From Planctomycetota bacterium (lineage in GTDB: Bacteria; Planctomycetota; Phycisphaerae; UBA1845; Fen-1342), in NCBI GenBank assembly GCA_018814045.1, contig JAHJAR010000203.1:1-64000 (forward strand): a DNA stretch of 64,000 bases. Direction: 5' to 3'. Numbering within the stretch: position 1 is the first letter of the stretch; each line of letters starts with the position of its first letter. Under the pieces are notes generated by a model. That model was not told where the DNA came from. It was given only the letters and a program-made list of their open reading frames with translations, and searched no databases. Below, in pieces: positions 1 through 9,249 of this stretch. The translations under genes were made by a program, and so were the position numbers.

Positions 1-2
1 GC

Positions 3-74
3 ATCGCCGCCATCCCCATCAGCCAACTCGGCACGCTCCTCCCCGACCGCTGGCAACCCACCAGCACCGCCTGA
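3..74 (+). CDS. 3' end of an unknown protein (partial)
   Basis: Frame 3 is open from the window edge and ends at TGA 72-74, giving a C-terminus that ends LLPDRWQPTSTA. The piece has ordinary composition and no internal stop, while the other two forward frames give Pro/Arg-rich strings typical of shadow frames. Only 23 residues are visible, so no family can be named. The gene starts upstream of the window. Confidence 0.45.
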   Translation: MAAIPISQLGTLLPDRWQPTSTA

Positions 75-288
75 TCCCACGCGGCAACGCCCCCGATCAC
101 GAGCAATTGCTCTGCCCCACGCTCAACCCCCAACAACGTGGTTCACCGAACGCTTACGATGACTCGGGCGGGTCGCAGCAGTTGCGGTTTTGGGTGGATA
201 CCGACGACGATGGGGATCAGAAGCTATCCCAAAACTGCCCAGAACTCGGCGCCAGCACCGATTTGCGCGCGTAGGCCAGCGGTTTCTT

Positions 289-318
289 CGCAATCGCTCC
301 CTGACGGTCGCGGCTCGG
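289..318 (-). repeat. Dispersed repeat family A, copy 1
   Basis: Read on the minus strand it matches the family core CCGAGCCGCGACCG..AGGGAGCG..TTGCG with one substitution relative to the copies at 37424 and 41126. It lies outside any gene. Confidence 0.85.
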
Positions 319-572
319 AAAGCGTTTGGGGTAGGTTCTAGAGTGATGAGAGTATGCCTACCCGCGACTGTGTCGCCTGAAGCCCGTGGCACCTGGCGCC
401 TGCCACCCGTCGTGTTGTAAGCTCTGCTGCGATGCCTGGTGACCACAGCGCGCGACGCCACGGGACAGACTGCTCGCTGGCACGTCCAGCGCTTCAACGG
501 CGGCAGCTCAGAGCGATGCAAGACACGATTAGGTCAGGCGCCTTGGAGAGTGCGCGCGACCCAATACAACAG

Positions 573-605
573 CGCCCGCAGGACAGCGCTGACTGCCTGC
601 GGGCG
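573..605 (-). terminator. Hairpin, probable terminator of the 657-2015 lipoprotein gene
   Basis: CGCCCGCAGG at 573-582 pairs perfectly with CCTGCGGGCG at 596-605 around a 13-base loop. It sits about 50 bases past the stop codon of the minus-strand gene. There is no U-run, so the termination role is inferred from position and strength. Confidence 0.5.
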
Positions 606-656
606 TGCTCTGGTGGAAGAACAGGAGGCCTGTTTATCTGGCTGTCGTGCGGCGCT

Positions 657-2015
657 TTACAACTCGTCCGGGTCGATGCCCGCCCAGACGCCGAGGAACG
701 GGCCGCCGAGTTGCTGGGGGGCGTTGTCCCAGCGTCCGCGCAGGATGCCCAGTTGCTCGCCGGCGTCGTTGTAGTAGTGGCCGCGGAAGACTGCTACGCC
801 GTGTGTGCCCCAGCCGTACGTACCGCGGATGAAGCCGCGGAACTGACCCTCCTCGTCCACGTACTTGGCATAGAAGACGCCCAGTCTGTGCGCGTGCCGC
901 CGGCCGGCGATGGTCTCGCCACTTGCGCTGGCCCTGTTACCGACGGCCAGTGCGGCACTGTCGTCATCGGCCAGCGCTTCGTAGCGCCCGAGCAGGACGC
1001 CGACCGCGTTTCCATTCCTGGTTCGCCAGTGGCCGCGCAGCCAGCCGTTGCCGTCGCTGGCCGCTTCGGTTTCATTTGGTGAATGGCCGGGCGCATGCCA
1101 GCCGCGCAGGAAACCATGGGGCGTGGTGGGATCGATGCAGAAATCATCCGCGGCCCGCTGCAATTGCAGGTCGGGCTCGTCGGCCAGCTCGGTCGCGTCC
1201 GGATCTATCGTCTCCGTCGCGTCGAGCACCTCGGCCGTGGCTGCGAATCCGCCGAAGTCAGCCGTCTCGAATTCGAATTCTGGCAGTGTGTCCGCTTTGT
1301 CACAGATGTTGAACGCCACCCACCAGCCGGCAAAGGTCCCGCCCTCGGTTTCCGGCTCGTCGGTCCAATGTCCCTTCAGGATACCCACCAGCCGGTTGTG
1401 CCGGTCGATCCAGTGTCCGAAGAAGAGCGTACGGCCGCCGTACGTGTGCCCATAGAAGCCGCGCAGCAACCCACGGAACTGCCCAGTATCGTCGATGAAC
1501 TTGCCCCGGAAGCGGCCCCCGCTCGCCAACCCGACCGGCCAGCCATCGGGCAACGGGCCGAACTCGCCGCGCAACACTCCCTGGGGCTCGTCGTCGTGAC
1601 TGAACCACTGCCCCCGGAACAGGCCGCCACTCGCATCCGAAGTGCTGTTCGGAATATCGTGCACGTACCGTCCGGCCAGTCGCCCCCAGTCGGCCGCCCG
1701 CCCGCCGAATTCCGTCTCGGCCTCGGCGAGGGCTTCTTCCTCGGTCAGTTCGACAGCGGTCGGCGCGACCTCGGTAAAGGCCTCGGCCTGTTCGCCGAAG
1801 AAGCCCGGTTCGTCATCGGTCGTTTCCGTCGCTTCCGTTGTGTCTCCCTCCACCAGGATCGCCAGCGCCTGATAGACATCCTTGTCGGCCAGTCCTTCAA
1901 GCCCGCCCAGGTTGTCGCCCAGTTGGTCGAGCAATCCTCCCGGCTGGCAGCCAATCAGCAGTATCGGTACTACCAGGACAGCGATCATCCTTGGCACAGC
2001 GCGCACCTTGACCAT
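657..2015 (-). CDS. Lipoprotein built of FRG/LRG-type repeats
   Basis: A 452-residue protein of unknown function, probably an outer-surface or periplasmic lipoprotein. The ATG at 2015 is chosen because TTGAGGAG lies 7 bases upstream; longer starts lack a site. The N-terminus has basic residues, a short hydrophobic stretch and the lipobox LLIGC, followed by an acidic Glu/Thr-rich linker. The body repeats a short unit of the form G-x-F/L-R-G-x-W/Y/F about ten times in two blocks (GRFRGKF, GLLRGFYG, GILKGHW, GWLRGHW, GFIRGTYG, GILRGRW). The regular aromatic and Arg-Gly spacing suggests a beta-solenoid or beta-barrel-like fold, which is inference. I do not recognise a named family. A hairpin follows at 573-605. 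Confidence 0.85.
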   Translation of the reverse strand: MVKVRAVPRMIAVLVVPILLIGCQPGGLLDQLGDNLGGLEGLADKDVYQALAILVEGDTTEATETTDDEPGFFGEQAEAFTEVAPTAVELTEEEALAEAETEFGGRAADWGRLAGRYVHDIPNSTSDASGGLFRGQWFSHDDEPQGVLRGEFGPLPDGWPVGLASGGRFRGKFIDDTGQFRGLLRGFYGHTYGGRTLFFGHWIDRHNRLVGILKGHWTDEPETEGGTFAGWWVAFNICDKADTLPEFEFETADFGGFAATAEVLDATETIDPDATELADEPDLQLQRAADDFCIDPTTPHGFLRGWHAPGHSPNETEAASDGNGWLRGHWRTRNGNAVGVLLGRYEALADDDSAALAVGNRASASGETIAGRRHAHRLGVFYAKYVDEEGQFRGFIRGTYGWGTHGVAVFRGHYYNDAGEQLGILRGRWDNAPQQLGGPFLGVWAGIDPDEL

Positions 2016-2458
2016 CTGCAATCTCCTCAACAAAGTAGCGGAGCCCGATCCTCTACACGTGACGGCCCCGGCCGGCACCGTCTTAACTTGCCCAACTCAG
2101 CCGTCTTGCTGTCGGGACAAACGAACCTCTCCAACGACTATTGCATATCTGTTCCGTTTTGCGGCCAGAGGGGAGCGGGGCGATCTGGTCGGCATCCGAG
2201 CCTGCTCCCACAACCATTCCATCGGCCGAAAAAAAGTCCGCTCTCGCCGGAATTCTGACATGCGCGTCAAGTCCCACAGGCGTCCCACTTAGCCAGCACA
2301 CCAACGGTCACTCACCGCGTTTACGTGACGGCCCGCAGCATGTTGCCGATTGATCCGCAGCAGCGCGCCGGCAGAACGTGCCGGTTGAATTGTGCTATTA
2401 TTCCGGCGGCGCGCTCGTCACCTGCCTGCGTGGCGCAGCGCTGCGAAGGAGTCACCGC
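2016..2458. other. Divergent promoter region between two exported-protein genes
   Basis: No credible coding frame in 443 bases. It must contain promoters for the minus-strand lipoprotein gene and the plus-strand metallopeptidase-like gene. A TATTAT hexamer at 2396-2401 is a possible -10 for the plus-strand gene, but no good -35 is seen at the usual distance. An AAAAAAA run lies near 2230. Confidence 0.5.
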
Positions 2459-4891
2459 ATGAAAGCTGCACTTGGATTGCTGCTGTCACCGCTGCTCGTG
2501 CTGCCCACCAGCGCCCAGAACGTTGTTCACGTCAAAAACCTCAAGATCGTCTGCGTGATATATCGCGGCGATGCGGACAGCCGGCATTATCTCGACGGTC
2601 ACGCCGTGCAACAGGCGAAGAACGGCGTCGAACTGGGCCGCCTCTTCTACTTCCGCAACAGTCACGCGCAGCTCAACTGCGAGCTGCACTGGCTCATCCG
2701 TGATCAGGCGCCACCCGACACGAGCGGCCCCACGATGGATCACATCGAGGCCGACCTGCGCGCCCACAACATCCGTCCCGGGCAGTACGACAGCGTCTTC
2801 GTCACCGGCGTTGGGCTGTCGGGCAATTTCGGCGGTTTCCGCTTTTCGGATGGCGCCGCCGGCTGCTTCGGACTACACGGCGTCCGCGGCAGCATGACGT
2901 GGTACCCCGAAGACGAGGCCGACGTAGCCTACGGCACGGCGTGGGTGTTCGTGCACGAATTTCAGCACGCGCTCGATCTTGTTACCGCCGAGGATTCCGA
3001 CCGCCCCGACCTGCTGCACGCCCACCCCTACGTCGATCGTCAGGAAAAGTTCTTCAAAGGACTCTACCAGGGCGGCGAACATTTCGATTGGATCGCGCTG
3101 ACGCTGCGCGAGTTCGACGGCTACGCCGATCTAAAGGGCATCACCAACGGCGTTCTCGAATGCGCCGACGCCGACGGCGATGGCCTGCCCGATCAGGACA
3201 AGCGTCTGCCAATGGACGAGAAGCGCTTCGGCTCCGACCCGACCAAGCAGGATACTGATGGCGATGGTCTCGACGATCTCGCCGAGTTTGTCGCCGGGCG
3301 CTATCGCAGCAGCGATCCCATGAACACAGACACGGACAACGATAGCCTGCTAGACGGGCGCGACCGCTACCCGCTGCTTCCCATCGCCGAGACTCTGGCG
3401 TATTCGCCGGGGGGGGGCAGCAGCGCCACCGTGCAGCCGTTGCTGCGAGGGGCGTTCGCACGCAACGACGCGGGCGGTGAGGTCGAGGTGCGCGGCGCAT
3501 GGAACGAGGACGGGCTCTACTTCTACTTTCTCGGGCCCCGTAAGTTCGTCGTACACGCCAAGATCGACGGGAGTGCCGGGACGGGCTTCTGGGAAGGCGG
3601 GGACACGTACGTTCTGCGCATCGCAGACGAGACCGTCCAATTCGCCGGCCTGGGCCTGACGGGCGACGCACACGGCTCGATGGCACTGGCTACGCCGCAG
3701 CGCGCTGACAGATCGGAACAATGGGGCCTGTTCGCCCACATCTATGCCGGGCTCGGCCAGGGAATCAGCAAGGAAATCAACTACGGCGGAAAACGCGATG
3801 CAGACGACATCGTCGACGGCCTGACGCTGGTCGCGGGCCGGTCCGTCGCATTCAACTTCATCTTCGAGTTCGAGGACGGCACGCGCGCCTGCCTGACGCC
3901 GCATCACACGATGTACGCCGTGAAGCTCGATAAACCGGCGGACGCAGCGGCGCACCCGGTTCTCCGCTGCCCCGAAGCAACCAGCACAGACGTGCCGGTC
4001 GCGGAGGTGCTCGGCGTTCACGCGCGGGCCCAGGTCCAGATTGTTCGGTCGAATGAAGTCGTAAGTGCACCCGACGCGGTGGAGCAGATCGTCGGCGCGC
4101 GCATCGGCCCAGGCCCGGTCCGTCTGACGAAGATCAGAGCTGATGGCACGTACAAGCTCACCGCACGCACCGGCGACCAAAGGAGCTGGCCGGTTTTGCT
4201 GACGGTCGATCGCACCGCCGCAGCGCCGCGATTAACGCGCGCCGGCGCAACATTGAAGGCTCAGTGTGAGCCGCGCGCCGCCTGCGAGTTATGGTGGGGC
4301 ATCGACGGCACGCCGGTCGCACCGCTGGCCGGCGCCACGGCGGACGAGAGCGGCACGGTCGAGTTCGCGCTATCCGACGACCTGCTCGCGGGCTGGCTCG
4401 TCACCGGCTTCGAGGGCAGCCGCTTCGAGAAGCCCGTGTTCGTTGAATCCTGGGATAAGATCGACCGCAATTTCCAGGGCGGCCCGGCCGACCCGCGTCT
4501 ACCGGCGGATGAATTCTCGTACCGCTTCGAGGGCTTGCTAATGATCGACAAGGCGGGCCCGTGGACGTTCGAACTCGGCAGCGACGACGGCTCCCGGCTG
4601 TGGCTCGATGACGAACCGGTCATCAACCACTGGGGCCATCACGGGTTCACCACGCGCACGGCCTCGGTCGAACTGGCCCCAGGACCGCACCGCGCCCGCG
4701 TCGATTACTACGAGCTCGATGGCTGGGCCGGGATCACGCTCCGCGCCGCGCCCCACGGCGAGGGCCTGAGTGCGGCACTCCCCATCCGTGGGGCGCCTCT
4801 ACCGCTGGACGACATACAGCTCTTCGGCCTGCAAACCGACCGGCTGGGAAACCGCTCCGACTTCAGCGCTCCGGTCGACGGCAAAGGGTAA
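2459..4891 (+). CDS. Secreted zincin-like protein with TSP3 and PA14-like domains
   Basis: An 810-residue exported protein. ATG 2459 follows AAGGAG by 7 bases and begins a clear signal peptide ending near PTSAQN. At about residue 165 the motif VFVHEFQHALDL carries HExxH, the zinc-binding helix of metallopeptidases. It is followed by Asp-rich calcium-binding units of the thrombospondin type 3 kind (DADGDGLPDQD, DTDGDGLDDLAE, DTDNDSLLDGRD) near residues 235-300. The middle resembles a sugar-binding beta-sandwich. The C-terminus (about 660-775) has the features of a PA14 domain (WTFELGSDDGSRLWLDDEPV, then ARVDYYELDGWAG), often carbohydrate-binding. A third zinc ligand was not assigned, so peptidase activity is probable rather than proven. 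Confidence 0.85.
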   Translation: MKAALGLLLSPLLVLPTSAQNVVHVKNLKIVCVIYRGDADSRHYLDGHAVQQAKNGVELGRLFYFRNSHAQLNCELHWLIRDQAPPDTSGPTMDHIEADLRAHNIRPGQYDSVFVTGVGLSGNFGGFRFSDGAAGCFGLHGVRGSMTWYPEDEADVAYGTAWVFVHEFQHALDLVTAEDSDRPDLLHAHPYVDRQEKFFKGLYQGGEHFDWIALTLREFDGYADLKGITNGVLECADADGDGLPDQDKRLPMDEKRFGSDPTKQDTDGDGLDDLAEFVAGRYRSSDPMNTDTDNDSLLDGRDRYPLLPIAETLAYSPGGGSSATVQPLLRGAFARNDAGGEVEVRGAWNEDGLYFYFLGPRKFVVHAKIDGSAGTGFWEGGDTYVLRIADETVQFAGLGLTGDAHGSMALATPQRADRSEQWGLFAHIYAGLGQGISKEINYGGKRDADDIVDGLTLVAGRSVAFNFIFEFEDGTRACLTPHHTMYAVKLDKPADAAAHPVLRCPEATSTDVPVAEVLGVHARAQVQIVRSNEVVSAPDAVEQIVGARIGPGPVRLTKIRADGTYKLTARTGDQRSWPVLLTVDRTAAAPRLTRAGATLKAQCEPRAACELWWGIDGTPVAPLAGATADESGTVEFALSDDLLAGWLVTGFEGSRFEKPVFVESWDKIDRNFQGGPADPRLPADEFSYRFEGLLMIDKAGPWTFELGSDDGSRLWLDDEPVINHWGHHGFTTRTASVELAPGPHRARVDYYELDGWAGITLRAAPHGEGLSAALPIRGAPLPLDDIQLFGLQTDRLGNRSDFSAPVDGKG

Positions 4892-4967
4892 CGGCACCCA
4901 CGGCGCCTCCCGGCAGGCGCGAGTCGAAGCCCGCGGCTGGTTGTGTTGCACAATCGCGAGCCGCCGC

Positions 4968-5600
4968 TCAATCCGCATACTCGGCCTTGACATCGTCGAA
5001 CCAAACCGTTCCCGGGCCGTAGATTTGCAGCCCAATGACAATCTTCTGCGTACCCTTCGGAATAGACAACGTGCCGGAGTAGCGTTTCCAATCGTGGCTC
5101 GCCGGCTCATCGCCGGCCTTTTTTGCGCCGATGTAGGCCGCCCATTCGTGTGACCACTTGCCATCCGCGTTTAGGAACTGCACATCCAGAATCGCCTTGT
5201 GCGCCTGGCGGGCCTTGACCAACGCGCTCAGCGCGAGCTTTGACGAGTCACCGCTGTGGGCAACACTCTGCGTCCACTGGGCAATTGGAAAGAAGCGCTT
5301 GGCGGTCTTCTTCAGGCACAGGCTGGACTTGCTCTTGTGGCCCACCTTCTTGTCCCAGATGTACGTCACCCCCGGAACCTGGGCGCCCTGCTGCCAACCG
5401 CTCGGCGCCTTGTCACCCTCCTCGAACCCGCAGTTGTCCAATGCGAGTTGCCGATCCGCCTGCGTCGAGCTTTCGCTCTCGGCCGCGCGATCCTGGGCGC
5501 GTGCATCCCACGGATACGAGAACGCCAGTACCAGGCCAGCCAGGCCAACACATGCGTGCAGCGTCTTGGTCGCCAGTGTCGAAGCGCTCCGATTACTCAT
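4968..5600 (-). CDS. Secreted protein with CBM_4_9-like beta-sandwich
   Basis: A 210-residue protein. ATG 5600 follows GGGAG by 6 bases. Residues 1-36 form a signal peptide ending near ARAQD. The rest looks like a carbohydrate-binding-module type jelly roll: it opens with LDNCGFEEGDKAPSGWQ and closes with GPGTVWFDDVKAEYAD, the usual first and last strands of CBM_4_9-like domains. There is no catalytic domain, so it is probably a binding or scaffold protein. The same N-G-F-E-E-G and T-x-W-x-D-D-V signature ends the kinase encoded at 6456-8990, two genes away on the other strand. The ligand is unknown. Confidence 0.8.
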   Translation of the reverse strand: MSNRSASTLATKTLHACVGLAGLVLAFSYPWDARAQDRAAESESSTQADRQLALDNCGFEEGDKAPSGWQQGAQVPGVTYIWDKKVGHKSKSSLCLKKTAKRFFPIAQWTQSVAHSGDSSKLALSALVKARQAHKAILDVQFLNADGKWSHEWAAYIGAKKAGDEPASHDWKRYSGTLSIPKGTQKIVIGLQIYGPGTVWFDDVKAEYAD

Positions 5601-5835
5601 GACAATCTCCCTTGCGAAGCTTGGTCACCCGGCCGTTACCCGGACACAGGTTGATCTTCCTTGCCGTCCGCATTCCGCGGCGTACTTGCCAGACGCGGCA
5701 GGCTTCCAGGTTCCGCGTCCATATCGTATAGGCGAGTTGTCGGCCCGTGGCGCCACGCGCAAGTGTCACGAATTTTCCGACCGCGCATGAACGAGCTATG
5801 ATGGGCGTGAGGAATACGCTCACCGGGTTGGCAAA

Positions 5836-6459
5836 ATGGGCACAGCCGAGCAACAACAGATAGCGCGCGCGATCGCCGGCGACCACGGTGCCTTGGGCGA
5901 TCTCCTGGGGCGGTTTGGCGGCCAGGTCGCCGGCCTGATCGAAGGGCAGATCGGCGCGCAGTGGCGCTCCGTGCTCGATGTCGATGACGTCATGCAGGTG
6001 ACGTACCTCGAGGCGTTTCTGCATATTGACCGGCTGGCCAAGGCCGACGAGCGTACGTTTCTCGCCTGGCTGCGGCGAATCGCCGAGAACAACCTGCGCG
6101 ACGCCCTCCGCGGCCTGCAATGCGAAAAGCGGCCCCCGCCCCACCGTCGACTGCGCCCGCCGCCCGAGTGCGACACCAGCCTGGATCTGCTTGAGCTGAT
6201 CGGCGCGTCGACGACGTCCGTGGGGCGCGAGGTGGGGCGCGGCGAAGTCGGGCACCTGCTGGAAGGCGCGTTGCGCCGGCTGCCGGTTGACTATGCCGCA
6301 GTTCTGCGACTCTACGATCTGGACGGGCTTTCCGCCCCAGAGGTTGCCCGGGAAATCGGGCGTTCACGTGGGGCGGTGCACATGCTGCGGGCCCGGGCGC
6401 TGGTGCGACTGCGCGAGCTGTTGGGTTCCGAGTCGAAGTTCTTTAGCGATGCACCGTGA
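5836..6459 (+). CDS. ECF-type sigma-70 family RNA polymerase sigma factor
   Basis: A 207-residue sigma factor with region 2 (about 15-95: DVDDVMQVTYLEAFLHIDRL, then FLAWLRRIAENNLRDALRG) and region 4 (about 150-200: LRRLPVDYAAVLRLYDLDGL, then EVAREIGRSRGAVHMLRARA with the helix-turn-helix). It should direct core polymerase to a private promoter set. Its stop overlaps the GTG of the kinase gene in GTGA, so the pair is probably translationally coupled; a sigma factor encoded with a Ser/Thr kinase is a known arrangement in planctomycetes. No zinc-finger anti-sigma gene is adjacent, so the kinase is the likely regulator. A TATGAT hexamer at 5797-5802 is a possible -10. The ribosome site is weak. 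Confidence 0.93.
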   Translation: MGTAEQQQIARAIAGDHGALGDLLGRFGGQVAGLIEGQIGAQWRSVLDVDDVMQVTYLEAFLHIDRLAKADERTFLAWLRRIAENNLRDALRGLQCEKRPPPHRRLRPPPECDTSLDLLELIGASTTSVGREVGRGEVGHLLEGALRRLPVDYAAVLRLYDLDGLSAPEVAREIGRSRGAVHMLRARALVRLRELLGSESKFFSDAP

Positions 6460-8990
6460 CTGAGCCGCCGCGAAACTCGCCTGCTGAAAGAAGCCCCGAA
6501 CGATCGAGAGCCACGATGCGCGACGAACACCAGCCTGCGAATGACACCTCCGCCGAGCAGCGCCGCAAGATGATCGACGCGGCCCGCCAGCAGGTCGAGC
6601 AGGCCCAACAGCAGACGGACACGCACGCCGCATCGGACGGAGCCCGGCTGGGAGCCGCCGACTCGAGCGCCGGCCAGCAGCTACCGCCCGACTCGTTCCC
6701 AGGGTACGAAATCGTGCGCGAGATTCACCGTGGCGGCCAAGGTGTCGTATACCTCGCCCAGCAAACCTCGACGCGGCGCGCGGTAGCCATCAAGGTCATC
6801 CGGGAAGGACCGTTCGCCGGGCAGCACGACCAGGCCCGCTTCAAGCAGGAAGTGCGTATTCTCGGCCAACTCAACCACCCGGCAATCGTCACGATTCACG
6901 ATAGCGGCCTGGCGGCCGGATCCGCGTATTTCGTGATGGACTACATCCCCGGGCAGCCGCTCGATGCCTACGTCGCCGACGAGAAACCCTCCGTCGCGGC
7001 CCTGCTAGAACTGTTCGCGACCATCTGCGACGCCATCAGCGCCGCCCACGTCAGCGGCGTGATTCACCGCGATCTGAAACCCAATAACATCCGCATCGCC
7101 ACAGACGGGCGTCCCAATGTCCTCGACTTCGGCCTGGCCAAAATCGCCGTTGACCAGCCCCGCGAACCCGCGCAGCCGCAGACCATGACGGCCACGGGCC
7201 AGTTCGTGGGCTCGCTGCCCTGGGCCAGCCCCGAGCAGGCCGCCGGCCTTCCGGCCCGGATTGACGTGCGTAGCGACGTCTATGCGCTCGGCGTGATTAT
7301 GTACCAGATGCTGACCGGCCGTTTCCCCTACCCCGTGACCGGTTCCATTCGCGACGTACTCGACCACATCCAGAACGCCCCCCCTACCCGACCCAGCACG
7401 ATCACGCGCCAGATCAACGACGAGATCGAGACCATCGTGCTCAAGTGTCTCAGCAAAGACCCCGAGCGCCGTTATCAGAGCGCTGGTGAGTTGGCTCGCG
7501 ACGTCCGGCGTTACTTGAACGGTGAAGCCATCGAGGCCAAACGTGACAGCGGCTGGTACGTGCTCTGCAAGACGCTCCGCCGCTACAAAATGCAATCCAC
7601 GATCGCCGTGCTCTTCCTGCTGTTCGGGATGGCCACCGGAATTGGACTGGCCGCACTGTACCAACAGGCGGTGGTCGCGCGGCGCGAGGCCGAGGAACAA
7701 GCCCGAATCGCCTGGACCCAGGCTGAGAATGCCGCCGCCATTCTGCAGCAGATGACGGCTGAGATAGACTCACAGGACGCCCCCGACGTCGCCGGCGTAC
7801 CGGTCCAGCCCCGATTGGCGGGCGACGACCCGGACCAACGCTACTTCCTCATCGGTCCCCGGCCGGGCGCTCCACCGCCGCCGCATGGCTACCGGCTCCT
7901 GATCGTCCTGCCCGGCGGAGACGGCAGTGCCGACTTCCTCCCATACGTTCGCCGCATATTCAGCCACGCTTTGCCCGACGGCTATCTGCTCGCCCAGCCG
8001 ACGGCCAAGGCCTGGACGGCGCAGCAGTTCGAGCAGCTCGTGTGGCCGACCCGGCAGAATCCCTGGCCGGACATGCGGTACTCGACCGAGGATTTCGTCG
8101 AAGCCGTGATCGAAGACATCCGCCAGACTCACCCCGTGGATGCGCGTTATGTCTTCGCCTTGGGTTGGTCCTCAGGCGGGCCTCCCACGTACGCGCTTTC
8201 GTTACAGGAATCGACGCCCATCACCGGGGCGTGCATCGCGATGTCCACCTTCCGGCTCTCAACCCTCCCGGAGCGAGCTGATTGTGCCGGCCGCCGCTTT
8301 GTCTTGCTTCACTCACCGGACGACCGCTTGATCCCCATTGAGGCGGCCCAGCGCGCCCGCGACGAGCTTCACCGCCGGGGAGCCAACGTCACGTTGATCG
8401 AGTATCCAGGTGGACACGGGTGGCACGGCGATGTGTACGGCAACATCCGCCGCGCAATCCGCCTGTTGGAGGGCCGTCCAAGCACCGCCGAAATGGAGCT
8501 GCGCATTGGCCCGGCGGCGCCGCAGCAGCCCACTGCACACGTGGGGAACCTGCTCCGCAACGGTGGGTTTGAGGAGGGTCTCGCGATTTGGCAGGTGCGC
8601 GACGACTCTGACCAACTGAACGTCAGTGTGGACAAGACTGCCGTCTGCGCGGAGCGGCAATCACTGCGAATCACGAAACCAGGTACTGCATCCAGCGCCA
8701 CGCTGCGCGATGACGCATCCCCTCTGCCAACCAGCGGAAGTGTCACAGTGTCCGCCGCAATCAAGGCCGATCAAGTCGGCGAAGCGTGGCTCAGGTTCGT
8801 GTTCTATGACCGGGCCGGCGCAGTGCTCACCCCGGTGGCGGATATCGCGCGCTTGCACGGCACTTTTGACTGGACCGAATTCGAAGACACCTTCGACGTG
8901 CCGCCTGCGGCCCACTCCGCCGCCGTCCTGTTCGTCATGATGCGCGACGGGACCGCCTGGCTGGATGACGTATCTGTGAAGCCAGAATGA
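6456..8990 (+). CDS. Transmembrane Ser/Thr kinase fused to an alpha/beta-hydrolase-like domain and CBM-like tail
   Basis: An 844-residue protein counted from GTG 6456, which overlaps the sigma-factor stop; ATG 6516 is an alternative. Residues 85-355 are a Hanks-type kinase with an intact core: glycine loop RGGQGVVYL, Lys113 in AVAIKVI, HRDLKPNN with Asp206, DFGLA with Asp224. One membrane helix spans about 380-403. Residues 470-675 resemble a serine hydrolase: GWSSGG around Ser572 (GxSxG), Asp622 or Asp623 in HSPDDRLIP, and His654 in GGHGWHG supply a complete possible triad. Residues 698-844 are a CBM_4_9-like sandwich. The hydrolase would lie outside the cytoplasm. It may sense or process an external substrate and signal to the neighbouring sigma factor, which is inference. 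Confidence 0.9.
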   Translation: MTEPPRNSPAERSPERSRATMRDEHQPANDTSAEQRRKMIDAARQQVEQAQQQTDTHAASDGARLGAADSSAGQQLPPDSFPGYEIVREIHRGGQGVVYLAQQTSTRRAVAIKVIREGPFAGQHDQARFKQEVRILGQLNHPAIVTIHDSGLAAGSAYFVMDYIPGQPLDAYVADEKPSVAALLELFATICDAISAAHVSGVIHRDLKPNNIRIATDGRPNVLDFGLAKIAVDQPREPAQPQTMTATGQFVGSLPWASPEQAAGLPARIDVRSDVYALGVIMYQMLTGRFPYPVTGSIRDVLDHIQNAPPTRPSTITRQINDEIETIVLKCLSKDPERRYQSAGELARDVRRYLNGEAIEAKRDSGWYVLCKTLRRYKMQSTIAVLFLLFGMATGIGLAALYQQAVVARREAEEQARIAWTQAENAAAILQQMTAEIDSQDAPDVAGVPVQPRLAGDDPDQRYFLIGPRPGAPPPPHGYRLLIVLPGGDGSADFLPYVRRIFSHALPDGYLLAQPTAKAWTAQQFEQLVWPTRQNPWPDMRYSTEDFVEAVIEDIRQTHPVDARYVFALGWSSGGPPTYALSLQESTPITGACIAMSTFRLSTLPERADCAGRRFVLLHSPDDRLIPIEAAQRARDELHRRGANVTLIEYPGGHGWHGDVYGNIRRAIRLLEGRPSTAEMELRIGPAAPQQPTAHVGNLLRNGGFEEGLAIWQVRDDSDQLNVSVDKTAVCAERQSLRITKPGTASSATLRDDASPLPTSGSVTVSAAIKADQVGEAWLRFVFYDRAGAVLTPVADIARLHGTFDWTEFEDTFDVPPAAHSAAVLFVMMRDGTAWLDDVSVKPE

Positions 8991-9175
8991 CGGCCGGTGG
9001 CGGGCCGTGCAGCGCGACATCCTCGATAGAGCGATTCGCCTTCAGAATATGGCGGCCGAACTCTGTCTCGGCCGTGGAAGACAAGTTGGTCTTCTATGTT
9101 CGGGACAGAGCCGGGACGTTACATCAACGAGGCCATGCAAGACGCTCCAGCTCTGCGGAGGCGACGTGAAGAAAC

Positions 9176-9208
9176 CGCACGCCCGGGCCGGCGTGGCTCG
9201 GGCGTGCG
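9176..9208 (-). terminator. Terminator between convergent genes
   Basis: CGCACGCCCG (9176-9185) pairs with CGGGCGTGCG (9199-9208) over ten bases. On the minus strand it is followed by GTTTCTTC, so it can act as an intrinsic terminator for the coiled-coil gene ending at 9250. It may also end the kinase transcript arriving from the other side. Confidence 0.65.
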
Positions 9209-9249
9209 GCTGGTGCATTTCCGACGGCAGCGACGCGGTGCCGCGTCGT

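Larger units (their letters stand above)
75..656. other. Intergenic region, no gene recognised
   Basis: About 580 bases between the end of the first gene and the minus-strand lipoprotein. Open frames exist on both strands but have Arg/Pro-rich shadow-like translations, no credible ribosome site and no domain. The stretch holds one copy of the dispersed repeat (289-318) and a strong hairpin (573-605). A variant of the phrase GAAGCCCGTGGCACC near 380 resembles other planctomycete intergenic repeats but no second copy was found here. Confidence 0.6.

Noticed and set aside
432-2258. Plus-strand frames covering the FRG-repeat lipoprotein gene
   Set aside because: The minus-strand gene has an SD site, a lipobox and repeats; the plus frames have none of these.
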